DNA of 6,889 nucleotides from a bacterium UBP11_UBA4055 (GCA_002382735.1 DFZN01000035.1:1-6889); one strand, 5' to 3'. Positions 1 to 6,357 are shown, numbered from the stretch's first letter. Notes: a model not told the origin generated them from the sequence alone. Translations and numbers: made by a program.

Positions 1-16
1 TTTTTCCTTTATTTTT
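1..16 (-). other. Start of the region downstream of the P5C dehydrogenase gene
   Basis: On the minus strand the 16 bases after the stop codon are A-rich and contain AAAGGA, which could be the ribosome binding site of a co-transcribed gene beyond the window edge. No hairpin terminator is visible in the short stretch available. This is too little sequence for a firm call. Confidence 0.25.
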
Positions 17-1648
17 TTATTTTTCTGTCATATACGGATATCTGTAGTCTTCAGGAGCTACGAAAGTCTCCTTAATAGTTCTGGGGCTTATCCACCTGAG
101 AAGATTGAATTCTCCTCCCGCCTTATCATTAGTACCTGAGGCTCTGGAGCCTCCAAAAGGCTGCATTCCTACAACAGCTCCGGTCGGTTTGTCGTTTATG
201 TAGAAATTTCCGGCAGAGTACCTTAAGCGGTTGCACATTTCGGATGCCGCCACTCTGTCTTTGGAGAATATAGCACCGGTCAGTCCGTAAGGTGATGTGG
301 AATCGCACAGATCGAGAGCTTCGTCAAGTTTTGTGTCGTCATATACAAAATATGTCAGAACAGGTCCGAATATCTCCTCCTCCATGAGCTTAAACTTCGG
401 ATCTGTTGTCTCTATTATCGTAGGTCTGATGAAATATCCTTCACTTCCGTCATAAGTCCCTCCCGCAACTACCTTAGCGTCCGGCGAACCTTTGGCGTAT
501 TCAATATAAGAAACTATGTTGTCGAAAGAGTTTTTGTCTATAACGGCGTTCATAAAGTTCGCATGATCCGTGACTTCACCCATCTTTATATCATCCGCCA
601 TGTCCGTCATATAAGCCCTGATCTTTTTATAGAGCGATCTCGGGATATACATTCTCGAAGCTGCGGAGCATTTCTGACCCTGATACTCGAACGCGCCTCT
701 TACTGCGTTAACGGCAACATCGTGCGGATCGGCCGACGGATGAACGAAGATGAAATCTTTACCGCCAGTCTCACCGACCAGTCTGGGATATGACCTGTAA
801 GAAGGAAGATTTTCCGAGACCGACCGCCACAGACCGTTGAAGGTCGGATTAGAACCTGTAAAATGTATTCCTGCAAGGTCATTTGAAGAAACTGCTGTAT
901 TACCTATGACCGAACCTTGACCGGGAACGAAGTTTATCACTCCGTCAGGCACGCCAGCTTCTCTGAATATCTGCATAAGATAGTAATTTGATAATAATGA
1001 GGTCGTAGCCGGTTTCCAGACAGTCGCGTTACCCATCATTACAGGTGCGGCATTCAGATTTGCGGCTATCGATGTGAAATTGAACGGACTGACGGTCAGA
1101 ACAAAACCCTCAAGCGGTCTGAACTCCATTCTGTTAAGCTGGTTAAAAGTCGATCCAGGCTGGATTCTGTATATCCTGCCTGCGAAATAAACATTGAACT
1201 TAAGAAAATCTATTGTCTCACAGACAGCGTCTATCTCGGACTGATAAATGTTCTTACTCTGTCCCAGCATTGTAGCCGAGTTCATGATCGGTCTGTATTT
1301 TGTGGAGATCAGTTCGGCAGCCTTCAGAAGTATCGACGCCCTGACCGTCCATGCAAGATCAGCCCATTCTTTGTTTGCTCTCACTGCTGCTTTCACAGCC
1401 TGAGTCACAGCCTTCTTGTCTGCTTTATGATAAACAGCAAGAACTTTATTATGATCGTGCGGCGCTGTGACATTTCCTGTATCGCCAGTTCTGTATTCTT
1501 TACCGCCGATTATTAACGGTATTTCGATCTGCTTACTGCTTTGTTTCTTAAGTTCAGTTTCGAGATCAAGTCTCTCTGCCGACCCTTTCAAGTATCCTTT
1601 AACCTGCTCGTTAACAGGTATAGGAAAATCATATACTGCGTTGTTCAC
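17..1648 (-). CDS. pruA: L-glutamate gamma-semialdehyde (1-pyrroline-5-carboxylate) dehydrogenase
   Basis: This 543-residue cytosolic ALDH-superfamily enzyme oxidises glutamate semialdehyde (from P5C) to glutamate with NAD+, the second step of proline catabolism and a step of ornithine/arginine breakdown. The length fits stand-alone ALDH4-type P5C dehydrogenases. Visible landmarks are SPFNF at about 187-191, WKPA at 211-214, FTGS at 263-266, the general-base Glu293 in VGETGGKD, the nucleophile Cys327 in YQGQKCSAAS, EEIFGPV at 424-430 and PFGGSRASG near 497-505. There is no proline dehydrogenase domain, so it is not a bifunctional PutA, and no putA/prodh gene is in the window. The start is GTG, chosen because GGAGG (1657-1653) lies 4 nt upstream; a nearby ATG is out of frame. 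A promoter and palindromic operator precede it, so it can be transcribed independently of the upstream cassette. The substrate is inferred from family resemblance; the ALDH fold and catalytic residues are seen directly. Confidence 0.95.
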   Translation of the reverse strand: MNNAVYDFPIPVNEQVKGYLKGSAERLDLETELKKQSSKQIEIPLIIGGKEYRTGDTGNVTAPHDHNKVLAVYHKADKKAVTQAVKAAVRANKEWADLAWTVRASILLKAAELISTKYRPIMNSATMLGQSKNIYQSEIDAVCETIDFLKFNVYFAGRIYRIQPGSTFNQLNRMEFRPLEGFVLTVSPFNFTSIAANLNAAPVMMGNATVWKPATTSLLSNYYLMQIFREAGVPDGVINFVPGQGSVIGNTAVSSNDLAGIHFTGSNPTFNGLWRSVSENLPSYRSYPRLVGETGGKDFIFVHPSADPHDVAVNAVRGAFEYQGQKCSAASRMYIPRSLYKKIRAYMTDMADDIKMGEVTDHANFMNAVIDKNSFDNIVSYIEYAKGSPDAKVVAGGTYDGSEGYFIRPTIIETTDPKFKLMEEEIFGPVLTYFVYDDTKLDEALDLCDSTSPYGLTGAIFSKDRVAASEMCNRLRYSAGNFYINDKPTGAVVGMQPFGGSRASGTNDKAGGEFNLLRWISPRTIKETFVAPEDYRYPYMTEK

Positions 1649-1652
1649 TGAC

Positions 1653-1657
1653 CCTCC
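1653..1657 (-). promoter_or_regulatory. Ribosome binding site fixing the GTG start of the P5C dehydrogenase gene
   Basis: The minus strand reads GGAGG followed by GTCA and then GTG at 1648-1646. The strong Shine-Dalgarno match and the lack of an in-frame ATG nearby support the GTG start. Confidence 0.75.
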
Positions 1658-1673
1658 ATTATTTATTATTCAA

Positions 1674-1701
1674 ACCGAATTGCAATTTTGTGCAATTCGG
1701 T
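1674..1701. promoter_or_regulatory. 28-bp palindromic operator upstream of the P5C dehydrogenase gene
   Basis: There is a perfect 11-bp inverted repeat, ACCGAATTGCA and TGCAATTCGGT, around the 6-bp spacer ATTTTG. It begins 6 bp after the predicted -10 box and covers the expected transcription start, so a bound protein should repress. The core CGAATTG-N10-CAATTCG recurs at exactly the same spacing in front of fdhA (6281-6308). Neither strand has a U-tract after the stem, so it is not a terminator. The binding protein is unknown; one of the two ModE-like regulators encoded here is the likeliest candidate (inference). Confidence 0.8.
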
Positions 1702-1706
1702 CACGA

Positions 1707-1735
1707 AATAAAATAATTCTTTATCTGATAGTCAA
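1707..1735 (-). promoter_or_regulatory. Predicted SigA-type promoter of the P5C dehydrogenase gene
   Basis: The minus strand has TTGACT (1735-1730), a 17-bp spacer, and TTTATT (1712-1707) as the -10 box, a 4/6 match. The predicted transcription start is near 1700, inside the palindrome. The call is strengthened by the parallel arrangement in front of fdhA. Confidence 0.6.
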
Positions 1736-1751
1736 GATAAATATTAATCGT
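1731..1751 (-). promoter_or_regulatory. Conserved block running into the -35 box (copy 1)
   Basis: This minus-strand block starts with ACGATTAA and ends with TCTTGAC. It matches the equivalent block before fdhA (6357-6337) at 18 of 21 positions with no gaps. The -35 box accounts for only the last five bases, so the ACGATTAA part may be an additional protein-binding site or an UP-like element. Confidence 0.55.
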
Positions 1752-1763
1752 ATTTAAAGCTCT

Positions 1764-2141
1764 TTACTGCCTGTTTGCTGAAATTATGCTTCTGTTGAGC
1801 GCTGCGGATGCTTCTTCGCACTCGGATTTAAAATATTTCTCATTCTTATTCATGAATTTTTCAATTGACTCAAGAAGGATCTTTCCTTCGCCAGTTAAAG
1901 CAACGACCCTTTTGCCGTCCTTATTTATTGTCTTTATTATCCTTATACCCAGTATCGACTCGATCTCTTTAACTTTTAAACAGCTTTTTTTAAAGTTCAA
2001 CCCTGTACGGTCTACGGCTTCCTTTAAAGAACCTGCCTGATCGAGAATTCTTAAAAGCCTTACCTGACCGTATCCCATTACGCCTTTTCCGTCCTCTGTT
2101 TCGATCCATATTTTATAATTATACTTAAGCTTCGTGCTCAT
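1764..2141 (-). CDS. ModE-type winged-helix DNA-binding regulator, third gene of the DUF364-FmdE cassette
   Basis: This 125-residue protein resembles the N-terminal LysR-like winged-helix domain of the molybdate regulator ModE. It has the signature IWIETEDGKGVMGYGQVRLLR (given in parts: IWIETEDG, then GYGQVRLL), a helix-turn-helix at about 34-66, a wing at about 67-84 and a C-terminal helix suited to dimerisation. The MOP/TOBE molybdate-binding domains of full ModE are absent, so how it senses a ligand is unclear. The start is ATG at 2141, with GGAAG 9 nt upstream. An in-frame ATG at 2249 would add 36 residues lying wholly over the FmdE gene and lacking family resemblance. The gene overlaps the 3' end of the FmdE gene by 17 bp, which suggests translational coupling. 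It is a paralogue of the regulator at 6394-6774, but the recognition helix differs: KKSCLK here against RKSWDK there, so the ModE-typical Trp is replaced. Confidence 0.85.
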   Translation of the reverse strand: MSTKLKYNYKIWIETEDGKGVMGYGQVRLLRILDQAGSLKEAVDRTGLNFKKSCLKVKEIESILGIRIIKTINKDGKRVVALTGEGKILLESIEKFMNKNEKYFKSECEEASAALNRSIISANRQ

Positions 2142-2724
2142 CTTTCTGATCTTCCGTGATGTAGTATCTAATTTCTCCGCTGCATACTTTGCACTTATCG
2201 CTTCCTTCTTTAAAGGGATAGGATTCTCCGCATACCGAACATATCGCATTCGTTGTGTTTTTCTTTTTTTCCTGTCTGATATTTACTTTTACTTTCTGTA
2301 CTGAAACTATCCTGCTGCCGGCTTCTCTTATCGATCTCATAAGCGCATCCGAATCCTGATCGTGCTTGGGTTTTGTTCTAAAGAACCATTCGTGAATTTC
2401 CGGATATTCTTTCAGTTTGTCGGTATCGAGATACAACCTTATTCCATCTCCGTTATATTTGTTAAAGAAAGTCATGGCGAATCTTCCGATCTTTTCGATC
2501 TTAAGCCATCCGTTTCCGATCGAGCAGGGCGTCAGTATCTGGACCGCGTCGGGAAGACATTTTACAGACTCGCATACAACATCATAAAAACCGTCTTTCG
2601 GCAATTGCTTGTAAGCAAGATCTACCATATATCCGCCTATAAGAAGTCCCGGAGCAGCGGTTCCGTGGAAATCTGTTACCATTTTAATATACTCTTCATA
2701 TTTCTTACCGCATATATCGCTCAT
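2125..2724 (-). CDS. FmdE-family protein with C-terminal zinc finger
   Basis: This 199-residue protein belongs to the family named after subunit E of formylmethanofuran dehydrogenase (PF02663), also common in non-methanogens, often near Mo/W enzymes. The alpha+beta core is at about 10-150. The usual FHGHxCPG site appears here as FHGTAAPG (19-26), so the second His and the Cys are missing, while Cys56 (KCLPDAVQ) and Cys67 (LTPCSIGNGW) are kept. A treble-clef zinc site is formed by Cys162, Cys165, Cys178 and Cys181, as in known FmdE structures. The tail is acidic (EDQKDEHEA). The ATG start has AAAGGA upstream and lies 15 bp after the DUF364 stop. No formylmethanofuran dehydrogenase core subunits are present, so a role in methanogenesis is not implied. 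A metal or molybdopterin-related role with the neighbouring formate dehydrogenase is an inference. Confidence 0.85.
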   Translation of the reverse strand: MSDICGKKYEEYIKMVTDFHGTAAPGLLIGGYMVDLAYKQLPKDGFYDVVCESVKCLPDAVQILTPCSIGNGWLKIEKIGRFAMTFFNKYNGDGIRLYLDTDKLKEYPEIHEWFFRTKPKHDQDSDALMRSIREAGSRIVSVQKVKVNIRQEKKKNTTNAICSVCGESYPFKEGSDKCKVCSGEIRYYITEDQKDEHEA

Positions 2725-2739
2725 CGATGATCCTTTATT

Positions 2740-3486
2740 CTAGGTTTTTACATATACTTTCTTCGTGTAATGTTTGAAATCCGGTGTACCTGCTCCCTGT
2801 CTGATCAGCTTCATTATCATCTCCGGGTCTTCCACAACTGAGCCTGCGAGAATACTTACTCCGTCACTCTTAAATATCTCAGGGAACAATGGTGTCGTCG
2901 GACCGAGCATAGCTACGGGGAATCTTCCTCCGCATATTTTGATCAGGCTGTCATATGTCCCGTTGACAATACTGGTCGAGCTTATAATCGCGGCCTGAGC
3001 CCAGTTTGTCATCAAGGCCTTCAGCTCTTCCTCATCCCCCATATCATTACCTTTATCAGCTATGTATATATCAATGCCGTTCTCTTGGAGCAGTTTTACT
3101 ACAGGCCTGAAATATCCTACCATTACAAGGCGGCTTTTTTCCTTAAGTCCGAGTGTGCCAAATACCGTGCCGTTATCCAAGTCATGCGGATATTTATCCG
3201 CTCTTGAGGCATTGAGAGCGTTAAGAAGGGCCATTGCCATAGTCCTTGCTGACGGACTGCTTCCCGTGAGATCTTTCAATAGTTCGCCTGCGGGCATTCC
3301 TTCACGGTCTGTAAATCTCTCTTTATCCAGTCCGCAGCAGTCGTGATGCTCCCAGGTCCATGATAGACCCGTGTGCCCGTCACATATCTGCACCGCGCAG
3401 TAATTTACTCCCAGAGTGACGGTCTTAACAGTTTTTCCCGCTGCCGAACCAATTGATCCTGCGAGCAGTTTTTCTAAAATACTCAA
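2740..3486 (-). CDS. DUF4213/DUF364 protein, putative heavy-metal-chelation family
   Basis: This 248-residue protein has the two-part layout of the family: an enolase-N-like DUF4213 region at about 5-95 (LGVNYCAVQI near 25-34) and a Rossmann-like DUF364 region at about 105-245 (VMVGYFRPVVKLL near 121-133, AMLGPTTPLFPEIF near 192-205). The first structure in this family led its authors to suggest heavy-metal chelation; no reaction is established. A local HHDCC run at 47-51 is a possible metal ligand set specific to this protein or subgroup. The start is TTG, chosen because AGGTG (3498-3494) lies 7 nt upstream and no better start is near. It is the first gene of the three-gene DUF364-FmdE-ModE-like cassette. 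It lies just after the fdhA terminator, so it depends on read-through or on a promoter that I cannot identify. Confidence 0.85.
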   Translation of the reverse strand: MSILEKLLAGSIGSAAGKTVKTVTLGVNYCAVQICDGHTGLSWTWEHHDCCGLDKERFTDREGMPAGELLKDLTGSSPSARTMAMALLNALNASRADKYPHDLDNGTVFGTLGLKEKSRLVMVGYFRPVVKLLQENGIDIYIADKGNDMGDEEELKALMTNWAQAAIISSTSIVNGTYDSLIKICGGRFPVAMLGPTTPLFPEIFKSDGVSILAGSVVEDPEMIMKLIRQGAGTPDFKHYTKKVYVKT

Positions 3487-3493
3487 ATCAATA

Positions 3494-3498
3494 CACCT
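3494..3498 (-). promoter_or_regulatory. Ribosome binding site fixing the TTG start of the DUF364 gene
   Basis: The minus strand reads AGGTG, then 7 nt, then TTG at 3486-3484. The codons just upstream in frame include no ATG or GTG start with a better ribosome binding site. Confidence 0.6.
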
Positions 3499-3510
3499 GA
3501 TAAATTTTTA

Positions 3511-3544
3511 TATAAAGAAAAAGAACGGGCATTCGCCCGTTCTT
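3511..3544 (-). terminator. Rho-independent terminator of fdhA
   Basis: A perfect 10-bp stem, AAGAACGGGC and GCCCGTTCTT, with a 4-nt loop is followed on the minus strand by TTTCTTTATA, a broken T-tract. It begins 12 bp after the fdhA stop codon. The interrupted T-tract could allow partial read-through into the DUF364-FmdE-regulator cassette. Confidence 0.85.
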
Positions 3545-3556
3545 CATATTACGGTA

Positions 3557-6235
3557 TTATTTATACACATTCACAGCGCAGGCTTTATACTCCGCAGTTT
3601 TAGTTTCAGGATCAAACACCGCGTTCGTAAGCCAGTTAGCGTTTCCTTCGCGGTAGTGGAATGTCATCCATACCATTCCCGCAGGGACTTCTTCTGTAAC
3701 CCTTGCCGTTACATTGACCTTACCCCTTCTGGACTCGACATAGACCTTTTCTCCGTGCTTTATACCGAGTCTATCCGCGTCAGCTATAGAAATATCGGCT
3801 GTCTCCTCTTTGTAAAGGGCATCCATTCCGGCCCTTCCGGTCTGGGTTCTTGTATGGTACTGATAAAGCCTCCTTCCTGTGCTGAGAACGAACGGGAAGT
3901 CTTTATCTTCGACTTCGGCAGGCGGGGTCCATTCGACTGATTTGAAAATCCCTTTTCCGTGCGAGAATTTTCCGTCCTTATAGAGATATTTCGTTCCCGG
4001 ATGCTCGATTGTCGGGCACGGCCACTGAAGTCCGTCATTTTCTATTCTGTGATATTTAACTCCGCCGTACGCAGGTGCCAGTACAGATATTTCGTTATCC
4101 CAGATCTCCTGTCCTGAATTGGAAGGCCATTCGTGACCGAAGTGCTTTGCCGTTTCCTTAAATATCCACCAGTTAGGTTTCGCTATTCCGGGCGGGGTCT
4201 TTATTTTTCTTACGCGGTTTATTCTTCTTTCGCTGTTGGTGAAAGTACCATTGTCCTCGCTCCACGCCGCTGAAGGAAGTATTACATCCGCGAATTTTGT
4301 CGTCTCGTTCGGGAAAATGTCCTGAACCACCATGAACTCGGCAGAAGCAAGGCAGTGCTCAACATGCGAGATGTCGGGTTCGGAATTTGCCAAATTCTCG
4401 CCGAATATCCAGAATCCCCTGACCTTTTTGCTTACGAGCCCCTCCATCATATCAGGCATCATAAGACCGACTTTATCGGAAAGCCCTGTTACCCCCCATG
4501 CCTTCTCGAATTTTTCTTTCATGGCAGGATCAGTTACTTTCTGATAGCCGTGATATACATTAGGCAGGGCTGCCATGTCGCATGCCCCCTGAACATTGTT
4601 CTGACCCCTCAGAGGATTCACTCCTCCGCTTTCTTTACCCATGTTGCCGAGAAGCATCTGAAGGTTTGCGGTGCTCATAACATTGTTCTTTCCGCATGTA
4701 TGCTCGGTTATACCAAGTGTATAGCACAACATTACAGGCTTAAAAGAAGCGAGAGTCCTTGCGATCTCGGTGATCTTTTCGGCGCTTACTTTACAGATCC
4801 CGGCTGCTTTTTCAGGCGGATATTTCATTACTGATTCTTTGAGTTTATCGAAATCTACGCAGTTGTTCTCTACGAATTCCTTGTCGTAAAGGTCTTCGAT
4901 GATAAGTACATACATTATTCCATTAAGGAAAGCCACATCTGTACCGACTTTGATCTGCGCAAATAGTTTAGCGTATTTTGTTAAAGGCTGTTTTCTCGGA
5001 TCCGCGACTATGAGTGTAGCTCCGTTCCTGACGGCATTCTTTAGGAAAGTGGCTGCGACCGGATGTGCTTCTGTCATGTTGGTACCGATGCAGAAAAAAC
5101 ATTTGGCGTTCTTGAATTCCGAGAAAGAATTCGTCATTGCTCCTGATCCGAATGTAGCGGCCAGACCGGCCACGGTCGGAGCATGTCAAGTCCGGGCGCA
5201 GTGGTCAATATTGTTCGTCTTAAACACACTGCGGAAAAGTTTCTGCATACTGTAGGAGTCTTCATTGATACTTCTCGCGCAGCTTACGCCCGCTACCGCA
5301 TCCGGTCCGGACTCCTCGATTATCTTACCGAATTTTTCTCTGATGAGACCCAGAGCCTCTTCCCAGCTTGCTTCCCTGAATTGACCGTTTTCCTTTATCA
5401 GAGGTGTTGTGAGCCTGTCTTTTGAATAAATAAAATCGTAGCCGTATCTTCCTTTTACACAGAGTCTTCCTTTGTTAGGCTCTGCGTCCTCAACTCCGGT
5501 GACTTTTACGATCTGTTCGCCTTTTACATGGAGTTCAAGCTGACATCCGACTCCGCAGTAAGGACAGGTTGTGCGGACTTTTTGTGTCTCCCAGTAGCGG
5601 GCGACGCCTTTGTTCTTCTTGTCGACGATCGCGCCTACCGGACATAGCTGAGAGCATTCTCCGCACTGAACGCATGTTGACTGTCCCATCGGAAGATCAG
5701 TATCGAAAACTATTTCCGTGTGGTGTCCTCTGTTCCCGAAGTTTATGACCTCGTTTACTACCACATTATTGCAGGCTTCTACGCATCTGCCGCATGATAT
5801 ACACTTGTCCCTCTCGACATAAACGAATTCAGATGATTCATCGGTTTCCCTATTAATATCACCGTATTGAACGGACGCCCTTTCGATGCCCAGAAAATAG
5901 GCCGCGTCCTGAAGCTCGCAGTTCCCGTTCTGTTCGCAGGATAGGCAGTCGTGTTTTCCTGAAGACAGCATCAGATCGATCACAAGCTTCTGGGCATTCT
6001 TTACTGTCTCGGAGTCGGTGTTTATGACCATTCCGTCTCTCAGCTGAACAGAACATGATGTCTGAAGTCCTCTCATTCCCTCTACTTCGACGACACACGC
6101 TCTGCACTTACCAGCCGCCCCGACTTTGTCATGGTAGCACAAATGCGGAATGTACATTCCATTGGCAAGCGCAACCTGAAGAATAGTCTGACCCTCCTTC
6201 GCCTCTATCAGCCTGCCGTTGATGGTTACTTTCAT
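3557..6235 (-). CDS. fdhA: Selenocysteine-containing formate dehydrogenase, catalytic (alpha) subunit
   Basis: This 892-residue Mo/W-bis-MGD enzyme interconverts formate and CO2. The N-terminal part is NuoG-like. It carries [2Fe-2S] cysteines 33, 44, 47 and 61; a His95-Cys97-Cys100-Cys106 site (the His is nearer the first Cys than in NuoG); and two [4Fe-4S] sets at Cys145/148/151/155 and 188/191/194/198. The catalytic part has the cubane cysteines 224, 227, 231 and 259 with Lys261, then selenocysteine 350 and His351 in the context CART-Sec-HAPTVAGL, and the substrate-site Arg pair 670-671 in TNSERR. A C-terminal MGD-binding domain begins near 782 (STGRRLYQYHTRTQTGR). The UGA at 5188-5186 is in frame, both sides match the family without a gap, and a SECIS follows, so this is not a pseudogene. 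The start is ATG at 6235 because GGAG lies 5 nt upstream; an in-frame ATG at 6274 lacks support. No NuoE/NuoF-like or hydrogenase partner is adjacent, so the electron acceptor is unknown. Transcription ends at a terminator. Confidence 0.95.
5157..5173 (-). promoter_or_regulatory. Bacterial SECIS element in fdhA
   Basis: Twelve nt after the UGA the minus strand can form a 6-bp stem, GTGGCC with GGCCGC (one U-G wobble), closing the 5-nt loop GGTCT. The stem position and the GGUCU apical loop agree with the fdhF SECIS of E. coli, which is the SelB binding site. It lies inside the coding sequence and encodes VAGLAA. Confidence 0.85.
5186..5188 (-). other. UGA codon read as selenocysteine (residue 350 of FdhA)
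   Basis: The in-frame TGA on the minus strand falls between CART and HAPTVAGL. In selenocysteine formate dehydrogenases such as E. coli FdhF the same place reads CARV-Sec-HGPSVAGL. The reading frame is open for 349 codons before it and 542 after it. Confidence 0.95.
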
Positions 6236-6240
6236 TTTGA

Positions 6241-6244
6241 CTCC
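6241..6244 (-). promoter_or_regulatory. Ribosome binding site fixing the fdhA start
   Basis: The minus strand reads GGAG followed by TCAAA and ATG at 6235-6233. It selects the start MKVTINGRLI, which also matches the usual N-terminus of the [2Fe-2S] domain, over an ATG 13 codons upstream. Confidence 0.8.
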
Positions 6245-6280
6245 GTGATTATTTTTATGACATTCTGAAACCAATTAATC

Positions 6281-6308
6281 AGCGAATTGACTTAATGCGC
6301 AATTCGCT
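6281..6308. promoter_or_regulatory. 28-bp palindromic operator upstream of fdhA
   Basis: There is a perfect 9-bp inverted repeat, AGCGAATTG and CAATTCGCT, with a 10-bp spacer. Its core CGAATTG-N10-CAATTCG is identical in sequence and spacing to the site at 1674-1701. It begins 5 bp after the -10 box and covers the predicted transcription start, as expected for a repressor site. In the mRNA it would form a stem-loop at the very 5' end, so a role at the RNA level is not excluded. Confidence 0.8.
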
Positions 6309-6312
6309 CGAA

Positions 6313-6341
6313 AAAATATCCATTTTACCAATGAATGTCAA
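6313..6341 (-). promoter_or_regulatory. Predicted SigA-type promoter of fdhA
   Basis: The minus strand has a consensus -35 box TTGACA (6341-6336), a 17-bp spacer and the -10 box TATTTT (6318-6313). The predicted start is near 6306, giving a leader of about 70 nt. The promoter lies between the upstream regulator gene and fdhA, so fdhA does not need the regulator's promoter. Confidence 0.75.
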
Positions 6342-6357
6342 GAGTAATTTTAATCGT
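6337..6357 (-). promoter_or_regulatory. Conserved block running into the -35 box (copy 2)
   Basis: This minus-strand block starts with ACGATTAA and ends with TCTTGAC, matching 1751-1731 at 18 of 21 positions and at the same distance from the -35 box. See the first copy for interpretation. Confidence 0.55.

Noticed and set aside
1674..1701. The palindrome as a terminator of the upstream cassette
   Set aside because: The stem is AT-rich and no U-tract follows on either strand. The same motif recurs at the fdhA promoter at the same position relative to the -10 box.
1467..1757. Plus-strand open frame spanning the P5C dehydrogenase 5' end and its promoter
   Set aside because: It is antisense to a conserved gene, has low-complexity composition and no recognisable domain.
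2142..2249. 36-residue N-terminal extension of the ModE-like regulator from an ATG at 2249
   Set aside because: The extension lies entirely over the FmdE coding sequence and does not resemble the family. The ATG at 2141 has a ribosome binding site and matches the usual N-terminus.
2125..2724. Sign of methanogenesis from the FmdE-family gene
   Set aside because: FmdE-family proteins are widespread in non-methanogenic anaerobes, and no catalytic formylmethanofuran dehydrogenase subunits are present.
4383..4397. Palindrome GAATTTG-C-CAAATTC inside fdhA
   Set aside because: It has different half-sites and spacing from the operators, lies deep in coding sequence and is explained by the codons for conserved residues ENLANS.
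3557..5173. Separate downstream formate dehydrogenase gene starting with GTG at 5173
   Set aside because: The start falls in the middle of the conserved active-site segment (GTG encodes Val355). The UGA just before it is a selenocysteine codon with a SECIS, so this is the C-terminal part of one protein.
5183..5425. Open frame on the plus strand over the fdhA active-site region
   Set aside because: It lies antisense to strongly conserved fdhA coding sequence, shows no family resemblance and has no ribosome binding site that I could see.
6236..6274. 13-residue N-terminal extension of FdhA from an ATG at 6274
   Set aside because: It has no good ribosome binding site, covers the true Shine-Dalgarno sequence and falls outside the conserved ferredoxin domain. 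GGAG before 6235 decides the start.
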